NCBI GenBank assembly: GCA_003158365.1
Contig: PMIW01000235.1
Span: 8,173 to 50,852 of the forward strand
Length of the DNA stretch: 42,680 nt
Direction: 5' to 3'
Source of the DNA: Ignavibacteriota bacterium
GTDB taxonomy: Bacteria; Bacteroidota; Ignavibacteria; Tepidaquicellales; Tepidaquicellaceae
Made by a program: the position numbers and the translations under genes. Each line of letters opens with the position of its first letter. Within the stretch, counting starts at the first letter, position 1. The notes under the pieces were generated by a model, which worked only from the letters and a program-made list of their open reading frames with translations, was not told the DNA's origin and did not search any database. Of this stretch, positions 26,701-33,960 are shown piece by piece.

Positions 26701-28595
26701 ATTTACCGGGTGATTCAAATATTACTGTTTACAAAAATAAATTCGGACAGTATAATAATTATGAATTATCTTATATTGGCGGTGATAACAACGGGTTGAA
26801 AATTGTAAATTTGCAGGGTAGCCTTATTGCGAGTTCCTGGCAGGGCGATCCCTGGGCTCCGACTTATTATGCAGTTAATAATAATTATACATATCTCGTA
26901 AGGTCGCAAATAGATTGGAGCGGATTGGTTTTGGTTAAGGTGAATAAAACAAACGGATTCGTAATCGACACAAAACATATTTATATGTCTGACGCATCTT
27001 CATCGGATTCTGTATTAAACTTTTTAAATACTTTTGATGCAACGCATATACTTATGGCGGTAAAATTGATTCCAACTGCTTTAACGGTAAGTAATTTTAA
27101 TATTAACACAAAAAATAAATTCGTACAGTTCGGTAGTATTAAAGTTGATTCGGTGGAATTTTTAGCGTGGGACAGATGGAGCTTTATCAGCTATCCCAAT
27201 ACCCCGAATCCGGTTACGTCGGAAGGATACGACAATTCGAACGATATCCCCGTAAACAGCACTATGCAGCCTACATTCAAATTCATAAGCGGAAAAATTT
27301 ACCAGACATTCGGACCTGCTAAAACCTGGAAGAATTTTTCCTGGCAGCAGACTCTTTATCCCGGCACGACTATAAAATTCGACGTGTATGGCATAGACAG
27401 GTTTAACGCGGAAAATCTTGTAATGTCCGATATTGCTACAAACAGTAATGTTGACCTGCAGTCAATCAACGCATATACATATCCGAAATTAAAACTTGTT
27501 GCAAAATTAAATATAGATTCTATTACGGGTTCTCAGTCACCCGTGTTCCAGTCCTTAAAATTCAACTATGTCGCACCATCTGAGCTTGCACTGGATTATA
27601 ATACATTTATAAAATCCGATTCGCTGCTCAACGGCGGAGACAGCCTTGGCATTGCACTGGCATACTATAATGTCGGATATGTTGATTTATACGGCTATAC
27701 AAGGGATATATATTCATTCGATAATAACGGGCAGAGGGTACTTCTTAAATCCGAAACCAGCACGGCAACTCTAAAAATCGACAGCGTGAATTATGTAAAA
27801 ACAAATGTAAAGTTATCGGGTTTGCCTAATCTGAAAAAATACAATAATTATATTGTTCTGTATGTCGAAGCGACTCCTCTTATTCCTCAAAATGATTTAT
27901 ATGCATATAATAATATCACGACAACCAACATAGTTGTAAAAGGAACTTCACAAGTATACAGCCTCGAAATGTATTCCGACGGAACTAAAGTGAACGGTGG
28001 TGAATTCGTAAGAAATAAACCCGAAATGGAAGTTAAAATAAAAAATAAATCGGGAGTAAATGTAAATGCTTTCGATACATCCGATTTTAAATTATTTATA
28101 AATAATATTTACCAGCCGTATAATTCAAGAACAGCAAGCGGGATAAGAGTCGAGGGAAGCGATTTAAAATCGGGCGGTATATCGATAAGATTCAATCCGT
28201 CTTTGCCGATGGGAGAGAGCATTTTTAAACTGGTATCCAGAAAAAGTAACGGAGAGGATTTTGATACTTTAAAATATTCCGTCTTTGTCTCCAACCAGCT
28301 CTTGATTAAAGATTTATATAATTATCCGAACCCGATGAGAAACCAAACCGGATTTATTTTCAATCTCGGGGGAAATAATCCGCCGAGCGCCTGCAGAATA
28401 AAAATTTATACTGTATCCGGAAGACTTGTAAAGTTAATAAACTCGGCAGTGAACATCGGATTTAACCAGATTAACTGGGATGGACGCGATAACGAAGGCG
28501 ACTACATGGCAAACGGAGTTTACTTCTATATAATGACTATCGAAGGTGAAACAAAAATAGATTCACCAATACAAAAACTTGTAATATTAAAATAA
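23712..28595 (+). CDS. Giant PorU-like/gingipain-type C25 cysteine peptidase with sorting domain (copy 2)
   Basis: This 1627-residue protein is a full-length tandem paralogue of the preceding one. After the signal peptide (MNQKFYFFIILLIANVTFSQ) the two match closely: 17 differences in the first 86 aligned mature residues by hand count. The catalytic pair is conserved as His626 (SYIGHSGNGYWDYAY) and Cys656 (SMTCFTGKN). The sorting domain starts near Y1538 (YPNPMRNQT) and ends in the same PIQKLVILK tail. The middle, beta-rich part is more divergent, which suggests altered substrate or partner binding with retained catalysis. It lies 60 bases after copy 1 with no clear terminator between, so co-transcription is likely. 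A hairpin terminator follows it. Confidence 0.85.
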   Translation: MNQKFYFFIILLIANVTFSQNYNWITPNQPYLKMYVVDDGIYRINKIDFTNAGINTAAIDPRTVKVYYKGNQIPIFFNGEQDGVIDDTDFFDFYGQRNYGGLTNTYNSNNQVVYVTDEYNDLYSDTSAYWVGWGGAYGTRFQNYNYTSYTLYPLDYFYKKLRYEKDLIYSYGEQINDQDYRNFNNEKFQGEGWFWMDMLWQNTISQTFTSPLLSTSQPCKVKIFAYPKNQSSTITNEHMVVLSFNNNLLDTLKVNHFARFDTTLYFPSSYLNPSSNNTAKVKYAPPATFTEGELYFDMFEISYPKRFEFDTNKVSFSTGSADSTSKIFKIKGFNNSNPISIYDVKYGYRITNFNLSADTLVFTGKGDGIYEILNKYITKKPFRIKQRQVPALASSSNGVDYLVIYNKLFETQAEQLRAYRNSHDGFRSVKSEMEDIYDIFNYGIENPVAVRNFVKYVYDNWTQPRISYVCLFGRGSLDPKKNAATSVFYQNYVPVFGNPPTDGYFANMIPGTFSYYHQLGIGRLPAFTIQEAQDMVNKIISYESQPFDTWFKKSVFVSGGYNATDQGQFTTQSNTYLNTYINVPPLSMDATKIFLKDSSGLVTFNYSDSIKNSINRGALLVSYIGHSGNGYWDYAYSDPNILTNGNKLPLLFSMTCFTGKNSEANARGFGEQYLTAPGKGAIGFISTTGWSFFPGGGNIFEQFFLTGLSTNNLRRLGDLMKYASTTMAPESLYFAQRNTINCYNLLGDPALKLLLPTHPEFDIQLTDYILSNPYSVVRENIVLKTFPKNLGTYADSCKIRFQVLRSNQNHSIKDTIIRGWSFVDTVVYNFKLDTVGIYGMKITLDVDNWYPAESKLNNVITFPLNIKNTAFVPIKPIDNMIIKRDTVEFVGINPNINTSSNTVRLIAQIDTSVTFTSAMTQTYFNNNMTGAATKFKVRIPVLDSNIVYYWRLNAIVNNADTLGWSEIRRFKYNTTLPPSFSSKGSTKINLTDNSYADLPGDSNITVYKNKFGQYNNYELSYIGGDNNGLKIVNLQGSLIASSWQGDPWAPTYYAVNNNYTYLVRSQIDWSGLVLVKVNKTNGFVIDTKHIYMSDASSSDSVLNFLNTFDATHILMAVKLIPTALTVSNFNINTKNKFVQFGSIKVDSVEFLAWDRWSFISYPNTPNPVTSEGYDNSNDIPVNSTMQPTFKFISGKIYQTFGPAKTWKNFSWQQTLYPGTTIKFDVYGIDRFNAENLVMSDIATNSNVDLQSINAYTYPKLKLVAKLNIDSITGSQSPVFQSLKFNYVAPSELALDYNTFIKSDSLLNGGDSLGIALAYYNVGYVDLYGYTRDIYSFDNNGQRVLLKSETSTATLKIDSVNYVKTNVKLSGLPNLKKYNNYIVLYVEATPLIPQNDLYAYNNITTTNIVVKGTSQVYSLEMYSDGTKVNGGEFVRNKPEMEVKIKNKSGVNVNAFDTSDFKLFINNIYQPYNSRTASGIRVEGSDLKSGGISIRFNPSLPMGESIFKLVSRKSNGEDFDTLKYSVFVSNQLLIKDLYNYPNPMRNQTGFIFNLGGNNPPSACRIKIYTVSGRLVKLINSAVNIGFNQINWDGRDNEGDYMANGVYFYIMTIEGETKIDSPIQKLVILK

Positions 28596-28612
28596 GAAAA
28601 ATCTACCTTTAT

Positions 28613-28659
28613 ACTTCTTACTATATAATCAGCAATTTATAGTGAGAAGTCTCATTTTT
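28613..28659 (+). terminator. Hairpin terminator after the second C25 peptidase
   Basis: The arms 28613-28625 (ACTTCTTACTATA) and 28638-28650 pair over 13 bases with one G-U wobble around a 12-base loop, followed by CTCATTTTTA. It should end the long polysaccharide/C25 transcript and separate it from the LamG gene. The T-run is short and starts a few bases late. Confidence 0.65.
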
Positions 28660-28710
28660 ACACATCACTTATTTTGTAAGCATATCTGCTTAAATCATAG
28701 TTAGTTAACT

Positions 28711-28822
28711 ATGAGACAAACTTTAAAAAGTTCAATTTCACTGTAATTTCGAAGAAAAATTACGGTATGTTATTTGCAATAATAAGTTTAATTGAATAAA
28801 AAATTGAACAACAACAACAAAT
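28711..28822 (+). promoter_or_regulatory. Conserved leader element, copy A (upstream of LamG cargo gene)
   Basis: This leader shares ATGAGACAAA (28711-28720) and AATTACGGTAT (28758-28768) with the leader at 30941, with the same 47-base spacing in both. A CAACAACAACAAA run then sits directly before the start codon at 28823, with no Shine-Dalgarno sequence. ATGAGACAAA also opens an 11-codon reading frame (28711-28746, MRQTLKSSISL). The remainder of the 227-base gap holds the upstream terminator and nothing else I recognise. Confidence 0.6.
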
Positions 28823-30868
28823 ATGGTAAAAAAAGTAATGCTCTTCGCAATTGTAATTGTATTATTACAATTTTTACCTGCTGACTCGCAAACGACCAAT
28901 AACGCAATATTTTTAAATAACACAAACTTATCGACCAATAATGGATTTGTGTATCTCGGAGCTCCCGATTATCAACTAACTGATAAAATTACAATTTCAG
29001 TCTGGATAAAATGGAACGGTGATCCTCATATTTATACCGATATGAATGCTAATTATAAATGGGGAACTATTATTACAATGGACTGGGGTTATTATCCGTA
29101 TCATGATAACGGCATGTTCTGGTTACAACATTCAAGTGATAATAAAAAAATTGAATGGGCTGTTAAATCATCTACAAAAGGAAGATATTTCCTGCAGTCG
29201 AATACAACCCCCCTGAAGGATAAATGGTACTATATCACGGGTATATATGATGGTAATTCATCTGATACAACTATGAAATTATACATCAACGGTGTTCTTG
29301 AAAGCTTTGCATTAAACAATGCAGTTTCGGGAACTATTGTTCCAATGACATCTAATTACCGCCTGAATATCGGCAGAATTGCAGATGGTTATAGATTATT
29401 TTCGGGAAATATGGATGAACTCAGAATCTGGAAACGTGCATTAAGTTTTGGAGAAATTAATCAGCAAATGTATTCTAAATCAACAGTCAATCCGGCTAAT
29501 TTATTAAGCTATTATGATTTTGACCAGTCAACAGGTTCTACATTAGTCGATAAAGGTCCGGCGGGTGTTAACGGAAAATTTTATAACCAGTTACTCCAGG
29601 TTAATTCGATGAGCGGTTCACCTTCAATAAGTATTACCGACACTTCAAAATCCTGGACAACAGATGCTCTAAAAAACAGAACAATTAAAATCGTATCTGG
29701 TACAGGAATAGATGCAGGTTATATTATTGCAGGTAACACAAGTAACACAATTACTTTGACCATACCTTTTGCATCGGCTCCGACTATAAGCGGAAATACG
29801 AATATGACTCTGATTGGTGTTGAAGCTTCGCCCTCTGATGATTCGCTATGGTTAAGCTCGACGGCCCCGTTAAATACGGGAAACCTGAACGGCTATTCGA
29901 ATCTAAAAGGTGTGTGGAATGCGAATTCCGCAAATACTTCTTCGCTGGTTTCGATTTCTAATACAAATATTGGCGTTGATGAATATTTGCTTTTTGGAAA
30001 TGATGATGGTGCCCTGGCTTTTTCTGGACTTGATGTACCCGACAGCATTAACGGCAGGGTTACACGGGTATGGAAATTCCAGACAAATAAAATCGGCGGA
30101 GTTACGGGAAAAATCAGTATAGATTTTACTAATTTGAATATAGCTGACGCATCTAAACTTAGAATACTTGTTTCGCAGACAGGTACATTTGCAGCATCAG
30201 CATTATATATCGGAACCGTTGCAGGAACTACGGTGTCTATTAACAATATTTTAATACCCAATAATTCTTTCATAACTCTCGGCTCTAAAGAAGGGACTTT
30301 ACCTGTTGAACTGATTTCCTTTACGTCGGTTGTTAAAGACAGAAACGTAACTTTAAACTGGAAAACATCAAAGGAAATAAATAATAAAGGATTCGAAATT
30401 GAAAGAGCTTCTGAAAAAAATTCATCATACTGGGAAAAAATAGGCTATGTCAGCGGAAAAGGTACAACAAATGAATCCAGTCTTTATTTCTTTACAGACA
30501 GTAAATTAAATTCAGGAAAATATCATTTCAGGTTAAAACAAATCGATTACAACGGAATATTCACTTATTATAATTTAAATTCATTTGCGGAAATTGCTTT
30601 ACCCGGTAAATTTGAATTGCTGCAGAATTATCCGAACCCGTTCAACCCGGCAACGAAAATCGAATTTCAGATTTCAAATCAATCAGATGTAAGTATGACC
30701 ATTTGCGATATGTCAGGAAGACTTGTTTCCACACTTGTAAATAAAAACTTGCAGGCAGGGTATTATAAAATAGATTATAACGGCTCGAATCTATCAAGCG
30801 GTACATACTTCTGCATATTAAAAGCAGGCAATAATGTTAGTGTGAAGAAAATGGTTTTAGTAAAATAA
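28823..30868 (+). CDS. LamG-domain T9SS cargo protein
   Basis: This 681-residue secreted protein has a signal peptide ending near LPADSQ. Residues about 35-215 form a LamG/concanavalin A-like domain (DKITISVWIKWNGD, KWYYITGIYDG, TMKLYINGVLES, MDELRIWKRALSFGEI), usually a carbohydrate- or protein-binding fold. A beta-rich middle region spans about 220-490. A module starting GTLPVELISFTS (about 495-590) links to a T9SS type A sorting domain with NYPNPFNP at N602-P609 and the end VSVKKMVLVK. It should be exported by T9SS to the cell surface, where it may bind glycans. The last 86 residues differ from those of the next protein at only 15 positions. It has its own leader, so it is probably separately transcribed. 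Confidence 0.85.
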   Translation: MVKKVMLFAIVIVLLQFLPADSQTTNNAIFLNNTNLSTNNGFVYLGAPDYQLTDKITISVWIKWNGDPHIYTDMNANYKWGTIITMDWGYYPYHDNGMFWLQHSSDNKKIEWAVKSSTKGRYFLQSNTTPLKDKWYYITGIYDGNSSDTTMKLYINGVLESFALNNAVSGTIVPMTSNYRLNIGRIADGYRLFSGNMDELRIWKRALSFGEINQQMYSKSTVNPANLLSYYDFDQSTGSTLVDKGPAGVNGKFYNQLLQVNSMSGSPSISITDTSKSWTTDALKNRTIKIVSGTGIDAGYIIAGNTSNTITLTIPFASAPTISGNTNMTLIGVEASPSDDSLWLSSTAPLNTGNLNGYSNLKGVWNANSANTSSLVSISNTNIGVDEYLLFGNDDGALAFSGLDVPDSINGRVTRVWKFQTNKIGGVTGKISIDFTNLNIADASKLRILVSQTGTFAASALYIGTVAGTTVSINNILIPNNSFITLGSKEGTLPVELISFTSVVKDRNVTLNWKTSKEINNKGFEIERASEKNSSYWEKIGYVSGKGTTNESSLYFFTDSKLNSGKYHFRLKQIDYNGIFTYYNLNSFAEIALPGKFELLQNYPNPFNPATKIEFQISNQSDVSMTICDMSGRLVSTLVNKNLQAGYYKIDYNGSNLSSGTYFCILKAGNNVSVKKMVLVK

Positions 30869-30940
30869 AACCGCAGCATTCTCATTATGATACTAAACGG
30901 AATTGATAATATTGAAGATCAAAAACGGAGTATAAAAACT

Positions 30941-31041
30941 ATGAGACAAATTAGAAAAAGCCTCATATTGAGCTATTATTCAACATTAATTACGGTATAG
31001 TAATTGTAATATATATTGTACAACAAACAACAACAACAATT
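30941..31041 (+). promoter_or_regulatory. Conserved leader element, copy B (upstream of repeat-rich cargo gene)
   Basis: It contains ATGAGACAAA (30941-30950) and AATTACGGTAT (30988-30998), again 47 bases apart, then CAACAAACAACAACAACAA (31021-31039) directly before ATG at 31042. ATGAGACAAA opens a 19-codon reading frame (30941-31000, MRQIRKSLILSYY...). That frame differs in length from copy A, so the nucleotide motif rather than a peptide seems to be conserved. Confidence 0.6.
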
Positions 31042-33813
31042 ATGATTAACAGGAACAACTCAAACAACACAAGTAAAAATAATCTTGTAATAACAGTTTT
31101 ATTATTAGTATTATTAACAATCTCATCGAACGCTTTTTCACAAACAACAGGTGATTACAGGTCAAACGGAAATGTTAATTTCACTTCGGCAAGTAACTGG
31201 CAGATGTATAACGGTTCGCAATGGGTAAACGCAGCAACGGTACCCCCGTTAAGCAGCGGAGTTACCACAGTCACAAATTATACAGTTATCGATGCAAGCA
31301 TAAATATTGCAGGAACACTGAATATAGGAGCCACGGTAAATTCAAGTAATAATCCAACAATAAATGTTACAGGAAATCTTAATATTTATAACGGCAGCGG
31401 TTTGTACTTAACAGGTAATGTAAATGTATTATCAGCAGGCACTATGACAATCAATGGTCAGTTTAATTTCTCCGGCGGGAATTTAAATATTTCAGGTAAT
31501 TTCATAGTCTCGGCGACAGGACAGAATTATTGCAGTGGAAATGTAATCGTTTTGGCTGGCGGAATACTTGCAAATAATAATATTTTTCAGTCGGGTACTT
31601 ATCTTGAAATCAATGGGACTCTCCAGACAAACGGAACCAGTTTTTATAACGGCGGCAATACAATAGTTAAAAACGGCGGATTGTTGGATTATAATCAGGA
31701 TGGTAATTCAGGCAGCATTCCTGTTGCAACATGGAATACAGGTTCTACTTTAAAGATTTCCGGAATTGTTGGTACAGTTCCTCAATATCTGAACCAGTCA
31801 TTTTATAATTTAACGTGGGACTGCGCATCACAGGGACAGGATTTTAATCTATATGATGTAATTACTAATATTAACGGAAGCCTTAGCATTTCAAATACAA
31901 ACGGAAAAAATCTACAGTTTTTTAACTATAACTCCAATACTTTAAATGTCAGCGGAGATTTAAACATATCTGGTAATTCTAAAGTAGTACTCGGCGGCGG
32001 AGGTACAAACAAAGTTGTGTTAAACGTATCAGGAAATTACACACAGTCTAATGGAACTCTTGATATTGGTTATAGTAACAACGGGTTTAATTTAAAGGGA
32101 AACTTTACTTCTTCAGGCGGAAAAGTAATCAGGTCTTTGGGTTCGGGAAAAATAAATTTTAATGGAGTTGCAACACAGTACTTTACATCTACAAATCCGG
32201 GCGAAACATCAAACGGTGTTAATTTTGAAGTAGCAAGAAATTCCACACTTGTATTAAATACTGATATGAAAGTTCTTGGAAATAATGCGAATACAAATTC
32301 ATATATTTATGGCAAACTTGATTTGAATAATCATAATATTTCTATGAGTTTTTATATGGAAATTTATACAACGGGAATTTTAAAAACGGGTACCGGAATA
32401 ATCTCCACTCCCGATGCATCTTTAAACGATTTTAAACTCGATGACGGCGGAACAATTTATATTGGTTCACCAAACGGCATTACAACATCGGGACAAACAG
32501 GAAATATTCAGCTTAAAGGAAATAGAACTTTCGGTACAGGCGCTAATTATATTTATAACGGAACCGCAAACCAGGTAACCGGTAACGGCTTACCTTCGGT
32601 AATAAGCGGAAACCTTACAATACAGAGCGGGCAGGAGCTTGCCTTCAGCACTAACGAAACAGTAAGTGGTACAATTAACCTGACAAGCGGTTTGATTAAT
32701 ATGGGAGCAAATACTCTTATACTTTCTAATTCCGCAATAAATTCTCTTGCTTTCACTTCCGGTTATGTCAGCGGAAAATTCCAGAGAGCTATTGCAGGCA
32801 ATACAACAGGACAATATTTATTCCCGCTTGGCGTCAGCAGTTCTTTGAGCAGAGTATTAACCCTGAATATATTAACAGGCACTTCGACTGCTGGGAATAT
32901 TACTACGGAATTCAACTCGTCCGATGCAGGCGGTTTTTCAGTACCTTTAAATGATAACGGTTATACCGTCGATACATACAGCAAGGAAGGATACTGGAAA
33001 TTAACACCTGTTACAATTACAGGAATGAATTACAAACTTTCACTTGAAGCAAAATCAATTGGCGGTGTCCAGAACCCGGCATCATTAAGAATTCTTGAAC
33101 GCATAGCATCGGTGTGGTCGGTACAGGGAACACATGTTAACGGAACCGGCATCGTTTCCGACCCTACGGCAAACAGAACAGGATTAACATTATTCGGTGA
33201 TTATGTAATAGCAGGTAATTCCTCGGAAAATACACTTACAGGTACTTTACCTGTTGAAATGAAATCTTTCACTTCAGGTGTAAAAGACAATTCTGTGAAT
33301 TTGAACTGGAGCACAACAAGTGAAATTAACAACCTTGGATTTGATATAGAGCGCACTGATAACATAAATACAAGTTGGTCGAAAATCGGGTTTGTAAAAG
33401 GTAACGGAACTTCGACTCATATCAATAATTATAATTTCTCTGATACAAAACTTCAGACAGGAAAATATCATTACCGCCTGAAACAGGTAGATTTTAACGG
33501 CAACTTCGAATATTACAATCTGCAGAACGAGATATCAATTTCTACTCCCGATAAATTTAATCTTTCACAGAATTTTCCGAACCCGTTCAACCCTGCAACG
33601 AAGATAGAATTCCAGATCTCAAATCAGTCTGATGTAAACCTGACAGTCTTCGATATATCGGGAAGACTGGTTTCCACATTGGTTAACAAAAATCTACAGG
33701 CAGGATATTACAAAATAGAATTTGACGGCTCGAAACTCTCGAGCGGTACATATTTCTACACACTTAAGGCAGATAATAATGTAAGCGTAAAAAAAATGGT
33801 ATTAGTAAAATAA
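31042..33813 (+). CDS. Asn/Gly-rich beta-repeat T9SS cargo protein
   Basis: This 923-residue secreted protein has an unusual Asn-rich N-region (MINRNNSNNTSKNN) before the hydrophobic signal segment ending SNAFSQ. Residues about 90-250, and parts up to about 560, repeat short units such as GNLNIYNGSGLYLTGNVNV and GNLNISGNF, suggesting a right-handed beta-helix or solenoid as in adhesins. Residues about 735-840 are a GTLPVEMKSFTSG module, and a T9SS sorting domain starts at N844 (NFPNPFNPATK) and ends VSVKKMVLVK. No enzyme motif is seen; an adhesive or structural surface role is inferred. The C-terminal modules are near-copies of those in the upstream LamG protein, indicating duplication of a gene end. 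A perfect terminator follows. Confidence 0.82.
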   Translation: MINRNNSNNTSKNNLVITVLLLVLLTISSNAFSQTTGDYRSNGNVNFTSASNWQMYNGSQWVNAATVPPLSSGVTTVTNYTVIDASINIAGTLNIGATVNSSNNPTINVTGNLNIYNGSGLYLTGNVNVLSAGTMTINGQFNFSGGNLNISGNFIVSATGQNYCSGNVIVLAGGILANNNIFQSGTYLEINGTLQTNGTSFYNGGNTIVKNGGLLDYNQDGNSGSIPVATWNTGSTLKISGIVGTVPQYLNQSFYNLTWDCASQGQDFNLYDVITNINGSLSISNTNGKNLQFFNYNSNTLNVSGDLNISGNSKVVLGGGGTNKVVLNVSGNYTQSNGTLDIGYSNNGFNLKGNFTSSGGKVIRSLGSGKINFNGVATQYFTSTNPGETSNGVNFEVARNSTLVLNTDMKVLGNNANTNSYIYGKLDLNNHNISMSFYMEIYTTGILKTGTGIISTPDASLNDFKLDDGGTIYIGSPNGITTSGQTGNIQLKGNRTFGTGANYIYNGTANQVTGNGLPSVISGNLTIQSGQELAFSTNETVSGTINLTSGLINMGANTLILSNSAINSLAFTSGYVSGKFQRAIAGNTTGQYLFPLGVSSSLSRVLTLNILTGTSTAGNITTEFNSSDAGGFSVPLNDNGYTVDTYSKEGYWKLTPVTITGMNYKLSLEAKSIGGVQNPASLRILERIASVWSVQGTHVNGTGIVSDPTANRTGLTLFGDYVIAGNSSENTLTGTLPVEMKSFTSGVKDNSVNLNWSTTSEINNLGFDIERTDNINTSWSKIGFVKGNGTSTHINNYNFSDTKLQTGKYHYRLKQVDFNGNFEYYNLQNEISISTPDKFNLSQNFPNPFNPATKIEFQISNQSDVNLTVFDISGRLVSTLVNKNLQAGYYKIEFDGSKLSSGTYFYTLKADNNVSVKKMVLVK

Positions 33814-33842
33814 ATTTTAGAAAGCCCTCTCTTCAATCAAAT

Positions 33843-33872
33843 ACGGGATGGAAACATCCCGTTTTTATTTTT
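33843..33872 (+). terminator. Rho-independent terminator
   Basis: ACGGGATG (33843-33850) and CATCCCGT (33855-33862) form a perfect 8-pair stem with a GAAA tetraloop, followed by TTTTATTTTT. It closes the cargo gene transcript just upstream of the tetR promoter. Confidence 0.93.
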
Positions 33873-33876
33873 CCCC

Positions 33877-33907
33877 TTGACAAAACCCCTTTTTCTCTTT
33901 ATTTTTG
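33877..33907 (+). promoter_or_regulatory. Bacteroidota-type promoter of the tetR-efflux operon
   Basis: TTGACA begins at 33877, and TATTTTTG at 33900-33907 matches TAnnTTTG exactly. The spacer between TTG and TA is 20 bases, as expected for the Bacteroidota housekeeping sigma factor. Transcription should start near 33913, inside the palindromic operator region. Confidence 0.75.
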
Positions 33908-33910
33908 CAT

Positions 33911-33948
33911 TAACTAAACAGTTGGTTAACCTATTTAGTTAAACTAAA
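33911..33948. promoter_or_regulatory. Palindromic operator, probable TetR autoregulatory site
   Basis: ACTAAA (33913-33918) is inverted as TTTAGT (33934-33939) and appears again at 33943-33948. The last two form TTTAGTT-A-AACTAAA, a 7-base-arm palindrome, and GGTTAACC (33924-33931) lies at the centre of the first pair. Overlapping dyads between the promoter and the tetR start codon are typical of TetR self-repression; a dimer or pair of dimers here would cover the start of transcription. Confidence 0.65.
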
Positions 33949-33960
33949 TAATTTAATCGT

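Noticed and set aside
29893-30273. Minus-strand open frame of 126 codons inside the LamG cargo gene
   Set aside because: It is opposite a continuous beta-rich coding region of the plus strand and has no start context or recognisable domain.
31042-31085. A later start codon for the beta-repeat cargo gene, to avoid the Asn-rich N-terminus
   Set aside because: No ATG, GTG or TTG that keeps a normal signal peptide is visible closer to the hydrophobic segment, and ATG at 31042 sits at the same position relative to the CAA tract as in the LamG gene.
31380-31640. Repeated GNLNI-type coding units as a possible DNA repeat array
   Set aside because: The repetition is at protein level with variable spacing and codons, as in beta-helix proteins; there are no constant repeats and spacers, so it is not a CRISPR or satellite array.
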